Shown here one piece after another: positions 9,124-19,440 of a DNA stretch of 64,000 bases. The stretch is from Sphagnum compactum. Lineage: Eukaryota; Bryophyta; Sphagnopsida; Sphagnales. The stretch is taken from positions 14,122,302 to 14,186,301 of the forward strand of contig OZ234497.1 of the NCBI GenBank assembly GCA_965153455.1, given 5' to 3'. Each line of letters begins with the position of its first letter. The stretch's first letter is position 1. Under the pieces are notes generated by a model. The model had not been told where the DNA came from. It saw nothing but the letters and a program-made list of their open reading frames with translations, and did no database searches. The translations under genes and the position numbers were made by a program.

Positions 9124-10167
9124 TTGGATCAATTTGAGCAGCAAGACGGACTTCTCCTTCGAAATAACCTGATTTATGTACCCGAAGGACCTATACGCCT
9201 AAAAATCCTGAGGGAATGCCACGACAACACCCTGGCAGGTCACTTTGGAATGGCACGGACTCACGAACTAATGTCAAGGACTTACTGGTGGCCCAAAATG
9301 AACAAGATGCTACGGGAGTATGTCAAGTCTTGTGATACATGTGCTCGATCCAAGGCTCCCAGGCATTGCCCGTTTGGACTCCTACAGCCTCTGTCGATTC
9401 CTAGCCGACCTTGGGGATCTATTGCAATGGACTTCATCACGGACCTCCCTACTGTCAGAACCAAGAATTCAATACTGGTTGTGGTCGATCGACTCACCAA
9501 AATGGCCCATTTCACCCCTTGTTCCAAGTCAATCACGGTAGAAGAGACAGCTCAGTTAATTCTGGACGGGATCGTCCGACTGCATGGACTCCCCGAGGAA
9601 ATTGTGTCTGACAGAGGTCCTCAGTTTGCATCCAAGTTCTGGCATCGTCTATTCGAGCTTCTTGGAGTTGACATTCGGCTATCTTCAGCTTTCCACCCTG
9701 AGACAGATGGACAAACCGAACGGACAAACCAGACACTCGAGCAATACCTTCACTGCACTGTGAACTACCAACAGGACGACTGGCTGGACCTACTATCTCA
9801 AGCAGAGTTTGCTTATAATAACACAACACATGCATCGACCGGGATCAGTCCATTCTTTGCCAATTACGGTTTTCATCCCAGGTTCAGCCTTGAAATTCCT
9901 GGAGACTCCGTAAACCCCTCGGCTGAAGAAAGGGCCACGAGGCTTGGACAGGTTCAACAGAACCTTATGGCAGAACTCAAGCTAACACAGGAGTGGCAAA
10001 AGAAGCAAGCAGACCGCCGATGCAAGGACCATCCAAACTTCAAGGTTGGAGACAAGGTCTGGCTTCTCAGAAAGAACATTGCTACCACTTGCCCATGTGC
10101 CAAGTTGGATTACAAGCGCCTCAGACCTTTCAAAATCGCCAAATTGGTTGGTCTAGTGGCTTGCTAG
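9124..10167 (+). pseudogene. int: Integrase of gypsy 1 (catalytic core intact, premature stop)
   Basis: Same frame as reverse transcriptase. An HHCC zinc domain (CHDNTLAGHFG, then CDTC) is followed by the core with Asp in MDFITDLP (9430-9432), Asp in SDRGPQF (9610-9612) and Glu in TDGQTER (9718-9720), giving the DD35E spacing of Ty3 integrases. A GPY/F-like C-terminal region follows (GDKVWLL, LDYKRLRPFKI). It inserts the element DNA into the host genome. TAG at 10165-10167 cuts it just before the chromodomain; the frame continues unchanged beyond it. Confidence 0.93.
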
Positions 10168-10503
10168 TTGGAGCTTCCACCCCAGTTCAAAATCCACAAT
10201 GTTTTCCATGTCTCCCTGCTTGAGCCCTATCATGAAAACCCGATCCCAGAACGTCATCAAGAACCCCCAGCTCCAGTCGAAATTGAAGGCCAAGAAGAGT
10301 TTGAAGTTCAGGAGGTCTTGGACTCCAAGAAGATTCGTGGAAAGCTCCTGTACCTTGTCTTTTGGCGAGGTTATCCTCCTTCTGAAGCTACTTGGGAGCC
10401 TGCTGGAAACCTAGTTCATGCCCAAGACTTAGTTAATCGGTTTCACCAACGATATCCTAACAAACCGGCTCCATCTAGAAGATGTCGCTTGAGGAGAGGA
10501 TAA
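10168..10503 (+). pseudogene. Integrase C-terminal chromodomain of gypsy 1
   Basis: In the same frame as integrase, past the TAG stop. It contains FKIHNVFHVSLLEPYH, typical of the integrase tail. Then comes a chromodomain with FEVQEVLDSKKIRGKLLYLV, FWRGYPPSEATWEP and a C-terminal helix. Aromatic cage-type residues (F/Y, W, Y) are present. In chromoviruses this domain tethers integration to marked chromatin. The stop codon TAA (10501-10503) abuts the 3' LTR, so the purine-rich tract 10491-10503 doubles as the last codons. Confidence 0.92.
10491..10503 (+). promoter_or_regulatory. Polypurine tract of gypsy 1
   Basis: GAGGAGAGGATAA lies directly before the 3' LTR. It is purine-rich except for one T and is the expected plus-strand primer. 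It overlaps the end of the pol frame. Confidence 0.75.
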
Positions 10504-10770
10504 TGTCATGGCCTAGGATATTTTGGGATACTTTTGGCAATGTCATGTCCTAGGATATTTTGGGATACTTTTGGCAATATCATGGCCTAGGATATTTTGG
10601 GATACTTTTGGCAATATCATGGTCTAGGATATTTTGGGACTAGTATGGCTCAGGGTTATAAAAGGAGATAGTCTGGGGAACAACCCTTTAGTAGATCAAC
10701 ACCAGTTGATGGATCAATAAAGCTTGTCTTGTCTTGTAATTCTCCACTTGTTTGTAGTCGGTCCATAACA
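10504..10770 (+). repeat. 3' LTR of gypsy 1
   Basis: 267 bp, TG...CA ends, same 37-bp U3 repeats as the 5' LTR and AATAAA at 10716-10721. Three substitutions from the 5' LTR (about 1.1 percent) indicate recent insertion. The C-to-T change in the start-of-transcript segment would weaken self-priming if copied into a new 5' LTR. Confidence 0.95.
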
Positions 10771-11170
10771 CATAATAGTTTGGATTGTCATAAAAGTTTT
10801 TGAAATATTTTCCATTAATTGCAAAGTTTACATGCTCAAAGCTTGACACAAATCAAAAATGTTTTGCATGTTCAAAGCACTCAAACCCCAAGAGTCGATA
10901 ATCCTTAATTTTTTCAAACATTTTTTTTCAACCAAATGTGACCATTCTTTCTAAAAATTGGAGAGGATTTTAACATTGATGATTAGAAGGGCAAAAGGAC
11001 TTCAACTAGTGATTTAAAATTTTTTTTTTTTTTTGAACACATATGGTTCAAATGTGCTTTTGACCTTGGAAATTATGGATTTTGAAAATGTGGTTTTAAT
11101 AAAAGTTGTTCATATTTATGTGATAGAAGGCATGAATGCATAATATATATGATATAAAATCAATTTTTAG

Positions 11171-11502
11171 TCAAAACGTACTTATATTTAACATGTAGTG
11201 TTAAATTGGGTATCTAAATACAAATTTTTGAGTTGAAAACCAACATAAAAATGACATGAGTCATGTGTAATCCTTGGAAAATGACTTTTATTTTGGTGCC
11301 CTTGGTTACTTTTATCGTGTTTTCACCCATTTGTAATCAAAACATATTTATATTTGACATGCAATGTTAAACTAGGTTTCCAAAATACAAATTTTTAAGT
11401 TATAAATGAATTCAAAAATGATACGTGTCATGTCTAGTCCTTGGAAAGGACTTCTACCTTGGAATCCTTGACTCCTTTTACCATGTTTTCACCCACATTA
11501 TG
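11171..11502. repeat. 166-bp tandem duplication at the right end of the TIR element
   Basis: Two diverged units start at 11171 and 11337 and share 'ttcaccca' ends, 'tacaaattttt', 'gtcatgt' and 'ccttgga'. Each unit ends in one of the doubled terminal inverted repeats (11328 and 11494). Confidence 0.75.
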
Positions 11503-12683
11503 AAAATGGCTGAAAGCACATTATGGTGGCCCCCTTTTGGGTGACACATTCTACTACTTTCTAGGGGTGTTCATTTTTGAGTGTATCCCACTTCAAGCTT
11601 TTGAAAACTTTCACAATATTTTTGCATAATATGCTAGATTATAACCTAGGTAAAATATTTTTAAAAAAACTATTTCATTTCATTTTTTAAAGTGGAAGAT
11701 TGGAATATTTTTGTGAAAACAAATGTAATGTACTTGTGTAATCAACAATAAATATATTCCAAAAATAATTTAAATGATTTTCAATCTTTATGAAAGTTGA
11801 AGGTATATTGAACCATGTCATTTCACATAGTTTAAACCATGTTTGGATATCATATGACTAATTTGAAAATTTTCATCTCAAAAAATGAGTTTTTTCAACA
11901 AAGATGCAACAAATGTGTGGTATATTATAATTTTCACAAGGAATCAAATTCACATGGAAAATGACAAGCATAACTAAATGGGCCATTTTTAACATTCCAT
12001 AAAATTTATTGATTATTTTAATGATTAATGAAATTTTAAAGTTAATGCAGTCAAAACCAAGGTTGTCACCACCATGTCCATGCATTTGTCACATCTAGAT
12101 GCAGATGCACCTTTGTGTCATGTTAGTATAGGGTTAACTTATGGTGGCAATCAACACTTAAAAATAGACTTAAGGCTATTGTCTAGATTTAGGATGTGAT
12201 GTTGTTGGTTCCATTGCTTTTTGAGTGAGAAGCAAATTGGCTATTGCACAATTTTCATTGAAAATAACTTTCATTGAAAATAACGTTTCAAACCAAGACC
12301 ACAAATTTCCATATCCTCAAATGCAGGAGGTTCACTAAACATATTCAGATGATGGAAACAAGGGGCTTGGGCCAACAAGGAACATGAAATTATTGCTAAG
12401 ATGAGCAAAGTCATAAAAGTATGCAAGGCAACAAATATGCTTTTCTAAAAATGTCTACCAAAATGTTAGCTATTGCCATGATGGGAAAAATCATAAAAAT
12501 AAGCAAAGGCAGTAACTACCCTATTCTAAAAATCTCTACAAAAATGTCATCTACACAAGAATACCGTAATGATTAGTTGCTCCGACCCAATATAAAATGT
12601 AGCAACTTATGGAAAAAATTTTAAAGTGAAAAACTTTTGGCGATACATGCCAACAAAAAGAGGAAGGTGAGGACTAAAGTAGC
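11503..12683. other. AT-rich intergenic sequence
   Basis: No coding similarity, tandem repeat or element boundary that I can support. Confidence 0.5.
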
Positions 12684-15271
12684 TCACAGCTTGCTCTTAA
12701 GAAATGCAAGAGGTGAAAAACATCTCTCATTTTCTACACCCCCTAGAATGTGGACTATGGCCATCTCTGCCAACTTAACAAAAAAATGCGTGAAAATATG
12801 AGATGCATCAATTGTCTTCCAAATTTGGGTCAATGGTTTCAAATCAAAAGGTGGCCCCATGGTAGCCTTGGAGTTGCTTTTCATACACAACTTAAACATC
12901 CCTTGCTATGCATCCAACCCCCGACGATCAAACAATGATGCAACCAATGAACTTGAGCCTCCAGACCCCAAAAATGCACAATGGGGGAAATGGTTGTCCA
13001 ACTTTTTGATTAGTTGGGTAGCTGTAGTTACAAACCAACAAAAATTTTGAACAAAAAAAAGCTACAAGTAACAACACACATTGAAAGCAAACAAGGTAAC
13101 TACACCCACAAACCAACAAAGAAAAATTAAAAATAGAAAGTTGCAACACATATTGAAAGAAAACAAAGCCCCAAATTGAAATGTGTAACATTTGAAAGAA
13201 AACAAAACCCCAAACTCAAAACACACCAAGATGAATAAAAAAGAAAATAAAGTTAAAAACTTACTTGAACATTCTAACTTCACCTGTGAAATTAAACTTT
13301 GAAAAGAGTCTTGAGTCATAACTATCCTAACCTTGAATACTTGGTCATTGTGCATGGCTCAAAATTTATCACCATTCACAATGAGGCAAGTTCCCCATTA
13401 AAGTCATTCAAGTTTGCCACCCACTTCATGTGGATGTGGAGCCTACAATCCAACAAACCTTTAAATGCCCAAAACTCATAATTAGAAAACGATGAATTGC
13501 CATCATTGTACAAAAAATAAAGTTGCCCATGGTAGACTTTTACTACAACCATTAGATCACATATGAAAACATCACGATGTTGTGCAAATTGCACAAGAGA
13601 GTCAATGCTTTCCAACAAAGGTACGATGCAGCACACTCATAGGTGCAGTTAAATAACACGTACCATAACAAGTGTAACATTTGTTTGATTTTTTCATGTT
13701 TTAAAGTCATAATGCAATTTGATGTTGAAATTGTAAGATTTGTTTACATATTTTTATTTTTAATATATGATGGGAACATATAAATTAATTTGAAATTAAT
13801 CCAATAACTAAAAAATAAACAAAAACATTCATTAAACATTATAACATTTGTTTTTAAGTAGTAAAAAAACTTGTAAATGGATTTGGATTTTTTTGAAAAT
13901 GACATTTTTTGCCAAATTTTTTAACATAAACCTTAATAAAATAATATGAGAATTTTATAAAACATTATAAAGATTTTTTCAAAAAAATTTCAAGAATATT
14001 CCAAAAGCAATATTTCCCAAAAAATAATCACAAAAGTAGTCATAAAGTAGGCAAGTGTGGCTCGTGTTATCCCGTTTGCACCCTCCCAACATGTAGTAAG
14101 GATTAATAAGAGGTTAGAATAGCCTACAAATGCAACCAAACCATCAATTTAAAAATGCAAAAAACATTACAATAAATAACATACAATGTAAGAAACATAT
14201 AGAAGTTTAGGGTATAAAGTTACCTTGGTAGCTTGGTTGTTGTTTCTATCCATATGCATCTTGGCTAGAATTGGCCTGTATTGTGACAAAATTCTCCTTA
14301 GAGGATCTAGGAGAAATATTTAATGGGTTTGCACATTCTTGAACATTTTAAGCCCTTTTGTTTTCATCATGTCAGTAAGCTTAAAGAACTCAAGGTGCTT
14401 CTTTCGGCTATGAGCAAAATATGCATGGCAAATCTATAGCAAATCCTCAATGCTACTAACTATTCCTAGGGTAGACAATGTCTTGAATGCAAGATTACGT
14501 CTATGAGCCATGCAATGAACCCCAATGGAAAAAGGTGCATAATTTGTGTTTATTTACTTAGTGACCCTAGTTTTAATATCGTGGTTCATGTACTTACCCC
14601 ATTAGCCCCAAAACAAAATAGCTTTTTAGTTATAGCAGCATAATTTAAGCCTCCGCCATTTTATAAGGCCTCCATGATGACAATAGTGAGGTTGTTAGCT
14701 CTTGTTCCATCAATAACTCTTTGAAGAAAGATCATCATGGGAAATCTCACCCAATTTTGCATCACATAAGTGCGTATGGAAATCTAGCTCCTGTTATCAA
14801 TGGTGTTCACCTTATCACATGTTAAAGCCACATAATTAGAAGCAAAAAAATCCCCAAAATTTTGTTAATCACTTGCCCATACATGAATTCATCCATAACC
14901 TAGCCAAAAGAGTTAGACTAGTGCATTTTAGGGTTTTTAGGCACACCAAGGAAAGAGTAGAGGGACTTCTTCTTCTCATATTCCACCATAGGACGCCCAA
15001 CCTCCAAGATTTGAAACAAGGTTGCAAACTAGATTATCTTCATCTCTAGCTCCAAATGGCTGTTCTTATTGACTTGTTGTAAAACAATGGTAGGTGTTCT
15101 AGCAGAAAACAAAGCTTGGTTCTGCTTATGCTTGCAAGACTTGCTATTGTACCATCCACCTTTCTTGATATTGAGCTTCGGTAGATTTTTTTTTGCTTTC
15201 CTCCTGCCTTCATGTTTCATCAAAGTATCCCACTTTGGAGCAAGCAAACAAGGTTTCTTGACAATTGTGAT
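12684..15271 (-). pseudogene. Decayed DUF4371/hAT-like transposase-derived gene
   Basis: Read on the minus strand in several frames, this resembles the DUF4371 family of domesticated or transposon-derived hAT-like proteins. Near 15030-15270 there is a KWDTLMKHEGRRKAK zinc-finger-like start. Near 14690-14850 there is VALTCDKVNTIDNRS followed by VMQNWVRFPMMIFLQRVIDG; near 14450-14530 a HCMAHR-type stretch; near 13376-13636 LLESIDSLVQFAQHRDVF. At 12684-12830 a C-terminal FVKLAEMAIVHILGGVENERCFS dimerisation-like segment appears. Intron-like interruptions have plausible ends (donor near 14235, donor GTAAGT near 13260, acceptor near 13030). Stops and frame changes throughout show it is dead. The family call is from recognised motifs only. 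Confidence 0.6.
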
Positions 15272-17391
15272 CACTAGTAGAAATTAGCCAAAATGTAACC
15301 ACTACATTTGTCACATGCAACTTGTAGTTGTTTGCAACTAGTTTTGGGAGTATTTGCAACTATAAGATCAAATTTCAACTATTTTAGTCATTATTGTGAT
15401 TATGTTGCAACTATAAACAACTTCATCCTATGGACTGGATGGTTTTGAAGTCTATTTTCATCCATGAATAGGTTAATATGTCCCATTAATTACAATAGTC
15501 ACCAAGTTAGTTGCACCCCTAGAGGTATTTTATGGTCATTTAGGGGTATATTTTTATGTCTGTATTAAAATTGTATTAAAGATATATGTTTTTCCATATA
15601 TTAATTATGTATATATATGTACAATGTTCATATATTGAATCTAGAAATTCATATTTTAAATCTGAAAATTGCTATTTGAATTTGAAAATTAATACTTAGG
15701 TTTTAAAAATTGTTATTTGAATCCCAAAATCAATATTGAAATTCAAATAATTTTTATTTGAATCTGAAAAATGTTATTTGAATCTTAAAAGTGATATTTC
15801 AATTTTGATAATTTTTATTTGAATTTAAAAATTGCTATTTCAATTCTAGAAATTGTTGTTTGAATTTCAAAATTGATATTTGAAATCAAATCTTAAAAGT
15901 GATATTTGAATTTTAATAATTGTTATTTGAATTTGAAAATTGCTATTTCAATTCTAAACATTGTTGTTTGAATTTGAAAATTGCTATTACAATTCTTTAA
16001 AACAAATTTGAATTTGTAAATTTTTATTTAAATCTGAAATTTTTTATTGAAAAATTGAATTTGGAAATTTTTACTTGAATCTATAAATCGATATTTCATT
16101 ATAAATTATTTTATTCAAATCTAAAATTCAATTATTTCAATTTGACAATTATTAGTTACAGTGTCTAAAATGGATATGTCAATTTTTAATTTTTCAACTT
16201 GGATCTAAAAGTGGATATTTCAAGTTCAAAAATTTATATTTGAATTCTGAAAATTGGTAATAAAAGCTATAACAAATGAAATAATAATAATAGTAATAAT
16301 GACAAAATGGCTAGCCACTAGCTACATTATTAATTTATAAATATTATTATTATTGCTAAATATTGATTATTATAATTAGTGAATAGTTATAACAATTGAG
16401 ATAATAATAATAAAATAATTCACTAGTCTAGCTAGTAGTATAGTAATAATATAACATTATTATATACTAACTTTCATTAATTATAATAATGGATATAGTT
16501 AGGACGTAAACTAAACTAAACGTAACCTAGGTACCTAGCTTAACCTAGCCTAACCTCACATAGTTAACTAATTAATATTTGTTAGTTAGTATGTAGTTGT
16601 TAGTACATGCAATTAGGCTGCAACTATATTGCAACTAAAAACTTATCTCATATCTTTTGTTTTTGTTTCAAATTCAAAAATTATATAAGTAAGTCCACTA
16701 GAACATTGAAAATACACAAAGAGCATAAAGGACTAAGTGCCATTTTGGATGAACTAATCAAATAGGCTTGACTTTTAAAGGCTAAACTTGAAATAAAATA
16801 GGATTTAAAAACCTAACTTAGTTTTTAGCCTATGCCTACTTAATTACTTACCAAGCCTAGACCTATTTACTTAATGTAGGTAGGAAAGGTTAGGTAGATA
16901 AGTAAATAAGCCAACCTATTAACTTACGTTTGTGGACTACACTAGGCCTATATAGGTACCCTAGGCCTCCTTAGGCTACCTATAAATTGTTATGTGTCTT
17001 CTTGTAATTCATAAAAAATTAACTTACAAATTGTCACTTGTCACCTTGTAATTTGATCAAAAAATAAACCTATAAACTACCACATGTCCTTTTTTGATTT
17101 GCTAAAGACTACACCTCATTAGTTTAGGCTAGGTTTCCCTAGGCTAATAAACATGCCATGTGTCATATTGACATTTGTTATTAGTTGTACACATGACACA
17201 ATGTAAGGTCCAACCAATTTAGTTACATGTTAGTTGCATGGTAGTTGCATAAATCATACGTTTCACATACAGATGAAACTGTATAAGTTGACTTTGTTCA
17301 AGGCAACTAAGGGGATTTTAATTGCATCGTATGCAATCGATTAAAAAATAGTTGCATAGGTTAGTTGTAAAAAACCATTTTTCTTCTAATG
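15272..17391. mobile_element. CACTA-like non-autonomous element inserted in the DUF4371 pseudogene
   Basis: The left end starts CACTAGTAGAAA and the right end finishes in TTTCTTCTAATG, whose reverse complement is CATTAGAAGAAA; this is the CACTA-superfamily terminus with one decayed base. Subterminal regions are rich in short GTTGCAACTA-type repeats, as usual for CACTA elements. Flanking trinucleotides are GAT and GGT, so a 3-bp duplication is possible but imperfect. No transposase is visible in the 2.1 kb. It lies exactly where the DUF4371-like coding sequence breaks off. Confidence 0.6.
15640..16260. repeat. Diverged ~24-bp AT-rich minisatellite inside the CACTA-like element
   Basis: About 25 imperfect units based on ATTTGAATTTGAAAATTG, with the phrase 'tatttgaat' or 'tatttcaat' recurring at about 24-26 bp. 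The units are heavily diverged, so the array is old. Confidence 0.75.
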
Positions 17392-17800
17392 GGTGCAAAC
17401 CCTGCATTTCACATTATGAAACACCCCATTAGTAGCCAGAACACCTTCAACCCAAAGGAGCTTTGCAACCCACTCAAACTAAAAAAATTTGTGTGATCAA
17501 TATGATGTCTTCAACTTTTGAAGTGGACACACATGCAACAAATCAAAATCTAACTTCATATAAGGTAAATCACTCAAGATGACCATATTTTTAAAAGAGG
17601 TAGCTAGAGAATCAACATGGATGCTACCATTCGAGCTAAGTTGCACAAATGATGGAAACAAAGGGATTGTTGCATCAAAAGGTGCAACAACTTGAGGATT
17701 TAGAATTGGGGAAACAAAAGCATGAAAAGGTCCACCACATTTTAATGCAGTAGGAATGGCAAAGGTGAGATAACATCAGCTGCAATTGGAAAAGAAGATG
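17392..17800 (-). pseudogene. Possible N-terminal remnant of the DUF4371-like gene
   Basis: Minus-strand reading directly beyond the CACTA-like element gives short protein-like pieces (for example GCKAPLG and VACVSTSKVED) broken by stops. Its position suggests it is the upstream exon of the pseudogene cut at 15271. The similarity is weak; it could also be anonymous sequence. Confidence 0.25.
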
Positions 17801-18039
17801 CAACATTTGACAATGGAGTAAATCATAATTGACCAGGACATGAATGTGAAGATTCTCACAAACCACCACCATAAAAAAGCAAGGGCAGTGAATCACATAT
17901 TAGCTAGAGTGATTTTGCATTGCCAACATTTCTATTACTTGCAAAGTATTACAACAATGTGGGTTTGGACTTTGCTGAATTGTCTTTGCTATAAATTTCA
18001 GAGATTTACATTTCATGGTTTGTCCAACACATGCACACA

Positions 18040-19440
18040 ATGCACACACAACACACACAACAACAAGCAAATGAAAAGTTAGGGTCTATAACTACTAGGA
18101 TAGAAATAGCGAGCGCTAAACCCTAAATCAAATCTCATGATGTGCTTAGTGCACACACAACATGCACAACAATAAACGTGTTGTAAGAGTCTATTTGTAA
18201 CTACTAGGACAAACAGAAAGTGAGTGCCAAACCTCAAATGGAATCTTTTCCTGTCGCAACCCCACTTTGGCCAAGTGTGGGGGTGAAGCCCAACACTTGG
18301 AAAAGTTGAAGGTTTGGAGTTCTCCGGGACTCCCGAATGTTTAGAGCTCGACAGCAAGGCCCAAAACACCTCGCATTGGGGTGTTCTTGATGTCATTGGA
18401 AAGGTCTTGAAACGTAGATATTAAAAATGGCCTCGCATTGGTCATTTGGAGACCTGCAGCCCAAGTTATGGGCAAAAGAAGGGCCGGGAGTCAAACTGGC
18501 AGTTTGACTCCCGACCACTAAAAGTAGGGAATCGACCTCTTCCCGACATCCGATTTGAGAGTGCGACATGGCGTTGGAAAGATCTTGACGAGGGCTACAA
18601 CTTTGGTTTAGACCTCGTCGCGATCGAACTTTGCAGTCGGGAGTTATGGCCGTTCAAAGTTCCGGAAGTCCAGCCGGGACAATTTCGGGACTCCATTTCG
18701 GGAGTCCCAACAAAATGTGCCATTTGGATGTAGCCTCCACGACGAGCTGCAGACATAACTATAAGGGGGAAGGTGGTGGCTTCCCCCGAGTCCGGGCCGT
18801 GGTGAGTCTTGTGTGTCCAAGTGCCCGTGGCTTGTCCCAACACCCAAGGGTGTCCCGAATGCTAAACTAACCTCCCGTGGTTGGTTTTTGGATGCAGATT
18901 CAAGCTTGATCATTTAGTCCCTCTTCCTAGTTTAATCCCGGGGCTTCCAACTCGACCCTCTACCCCTTTCTAGAGTTGGAAGTCGGGAGCGTGCCTTGTG
19001 GTCCCAACTTTCCGCAACTTCACATTGGTGAACCCTCAAGTGGGTTCACCCCGGGACCGAGGAGCGCGTCATTTCCAATGGAAAGTGCACACATAACATG
19101 TTTAACAACAAGGAACTTAAAAGTGTAAAGAGTCTATTTGTAATTACTAGGATAGAAAAAGTGAATGCCAAACCCTAAATCAAATCTTTTGATGAAGTGC
19201 ACAATGCACACATAACAGGCATAGCAACAGGTGTGTTGAAAGAGTCCATCTGTAACTACTAGGAGAGATAGAAAGTGAATGTCAAACCCTAAATGGAATC
19301 TCTTCTAGTGGAAAATGCACACACAACATGCATAGCAGCAAGGAACTTGGAAGCTTAAAGAGTCTATCTATAATTACTAGGATAAACAGAAAGTGAGCAC
19401 CAAACCTTAAATTGAATCTCCTCAAATGCATAGTGTACGC
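18040..19440. repeat. 109-118-bp tandem array, about five copies, split by a solo LTR
   Basis: The anchor ACTACTAGGA or ATTACTAGGA recurs at 18091, 18200, 19143, 19255 and 19373. After subtracting the 825 bp of LTR plus duplicated target the spacings are 109, 118, 112 and 118. Each unit also contains 'gtgcacac', 'acaacatgc' and 'ccaaaccctaaat' motifs. Confidence 0.85.
18252..19071 (+). mobile_element. Solo LTR, family B, copy 2
   Basis: 820 bp, begins TGTCGCAACC and ends GCGTCA, with a perfect TTTCC target duplication (18247-18251 and 19072-19076). It shares the whole family layout with copy 1: paired 'ttggaaag' blocks, GGGGGAAG hairpin, intron-like segment 18802-18897 and terminal stem-loop 18944-18982. 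It lacks the 24-bp repeats of copy 1. It sits inside the ~115-bp tandem array. Confidence 0.93.

Larger units (their letters stand above)
3528..10770 (+). mobile_element. Ty3/gypsy chromovirus 1 (nearly complete, recently inserted)
   Basis: A full-length LTR retrotransposon. It has 267-bp LTRs at 3528-3794 and 10504-10770 with TG...CA ends and only three substitutions between them. The 5-bp target duplication is CATAA (3523-3527 and 10771-10775). The order is LTR, primer site, 984-nt leader, gag, protease, reverse transcriptase, RNase H, integrase, chromodomain, purine tract, LTR. Without the nested solo LTR it is about 6.2 kb. The copy is inactive as read: TAG stops at 5754, 8824 and 10165, a 1-nt frame change near 5840 and a nested LTR at 6359. 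The gag type, chromodomain and self-complementary primer site place it near the Tf1/sushi or Tcn1-like chromoviruses (inference). Confidence 0.95.
2951..11166. repeat. 484-bp direct tandem duplication, second copy split by the gypsy element
   Basis: Unit A is 2951-3434. Unit B begins at 3435, is interrupted at 3528-10775 (element plus duplicated target) and resumes to about 11166. The units share long diverged matches, for example 'gatgattagaagg' and 'gcttgacacaaatcaa'. Unit A preserves the form of the insertion site without the gypsy element, around 3035-3055. Confidence 0.8.
2951..11494. mobile_element. TIR element with doubled terminal inverted repeats, interrupted by a gypsy element
   Basis: The left end starts GGGTAAAAACAT and the right end finishes in the complementary form ATGTTTTCACCC; the inverted match runs about 28 bp with a few mismatches. 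A second matching pair lies inside it: a left copy at 3435 and a right copy ending at 11328. The same terminal motif bounds the insertion at 42475-43237. Without the 7248 bp added by the gypsy insertion the element would be about 1.3 kb, and no transposase is visible, so it looks non-autonomous. No clear target duplication was found. The superfamily is unassigned. Confidence 0.6.

Noticed and set aside
18446-18913. Four overlapping open frames of 79-95 codons
   Set aside because: They lie within the GC-richer family B solo LTR; equivalent frames in copies 1 and 3 do not keep the same protein sequence.
18100-19440. Telomere-like or CRISPR-like array ('aaccctaaa' motifs)
   Set aside because: The motif occurs once per ~115-bp unit without CCCTAAA runs, and the spacing and diverged units are those of a simple tandem repeat.
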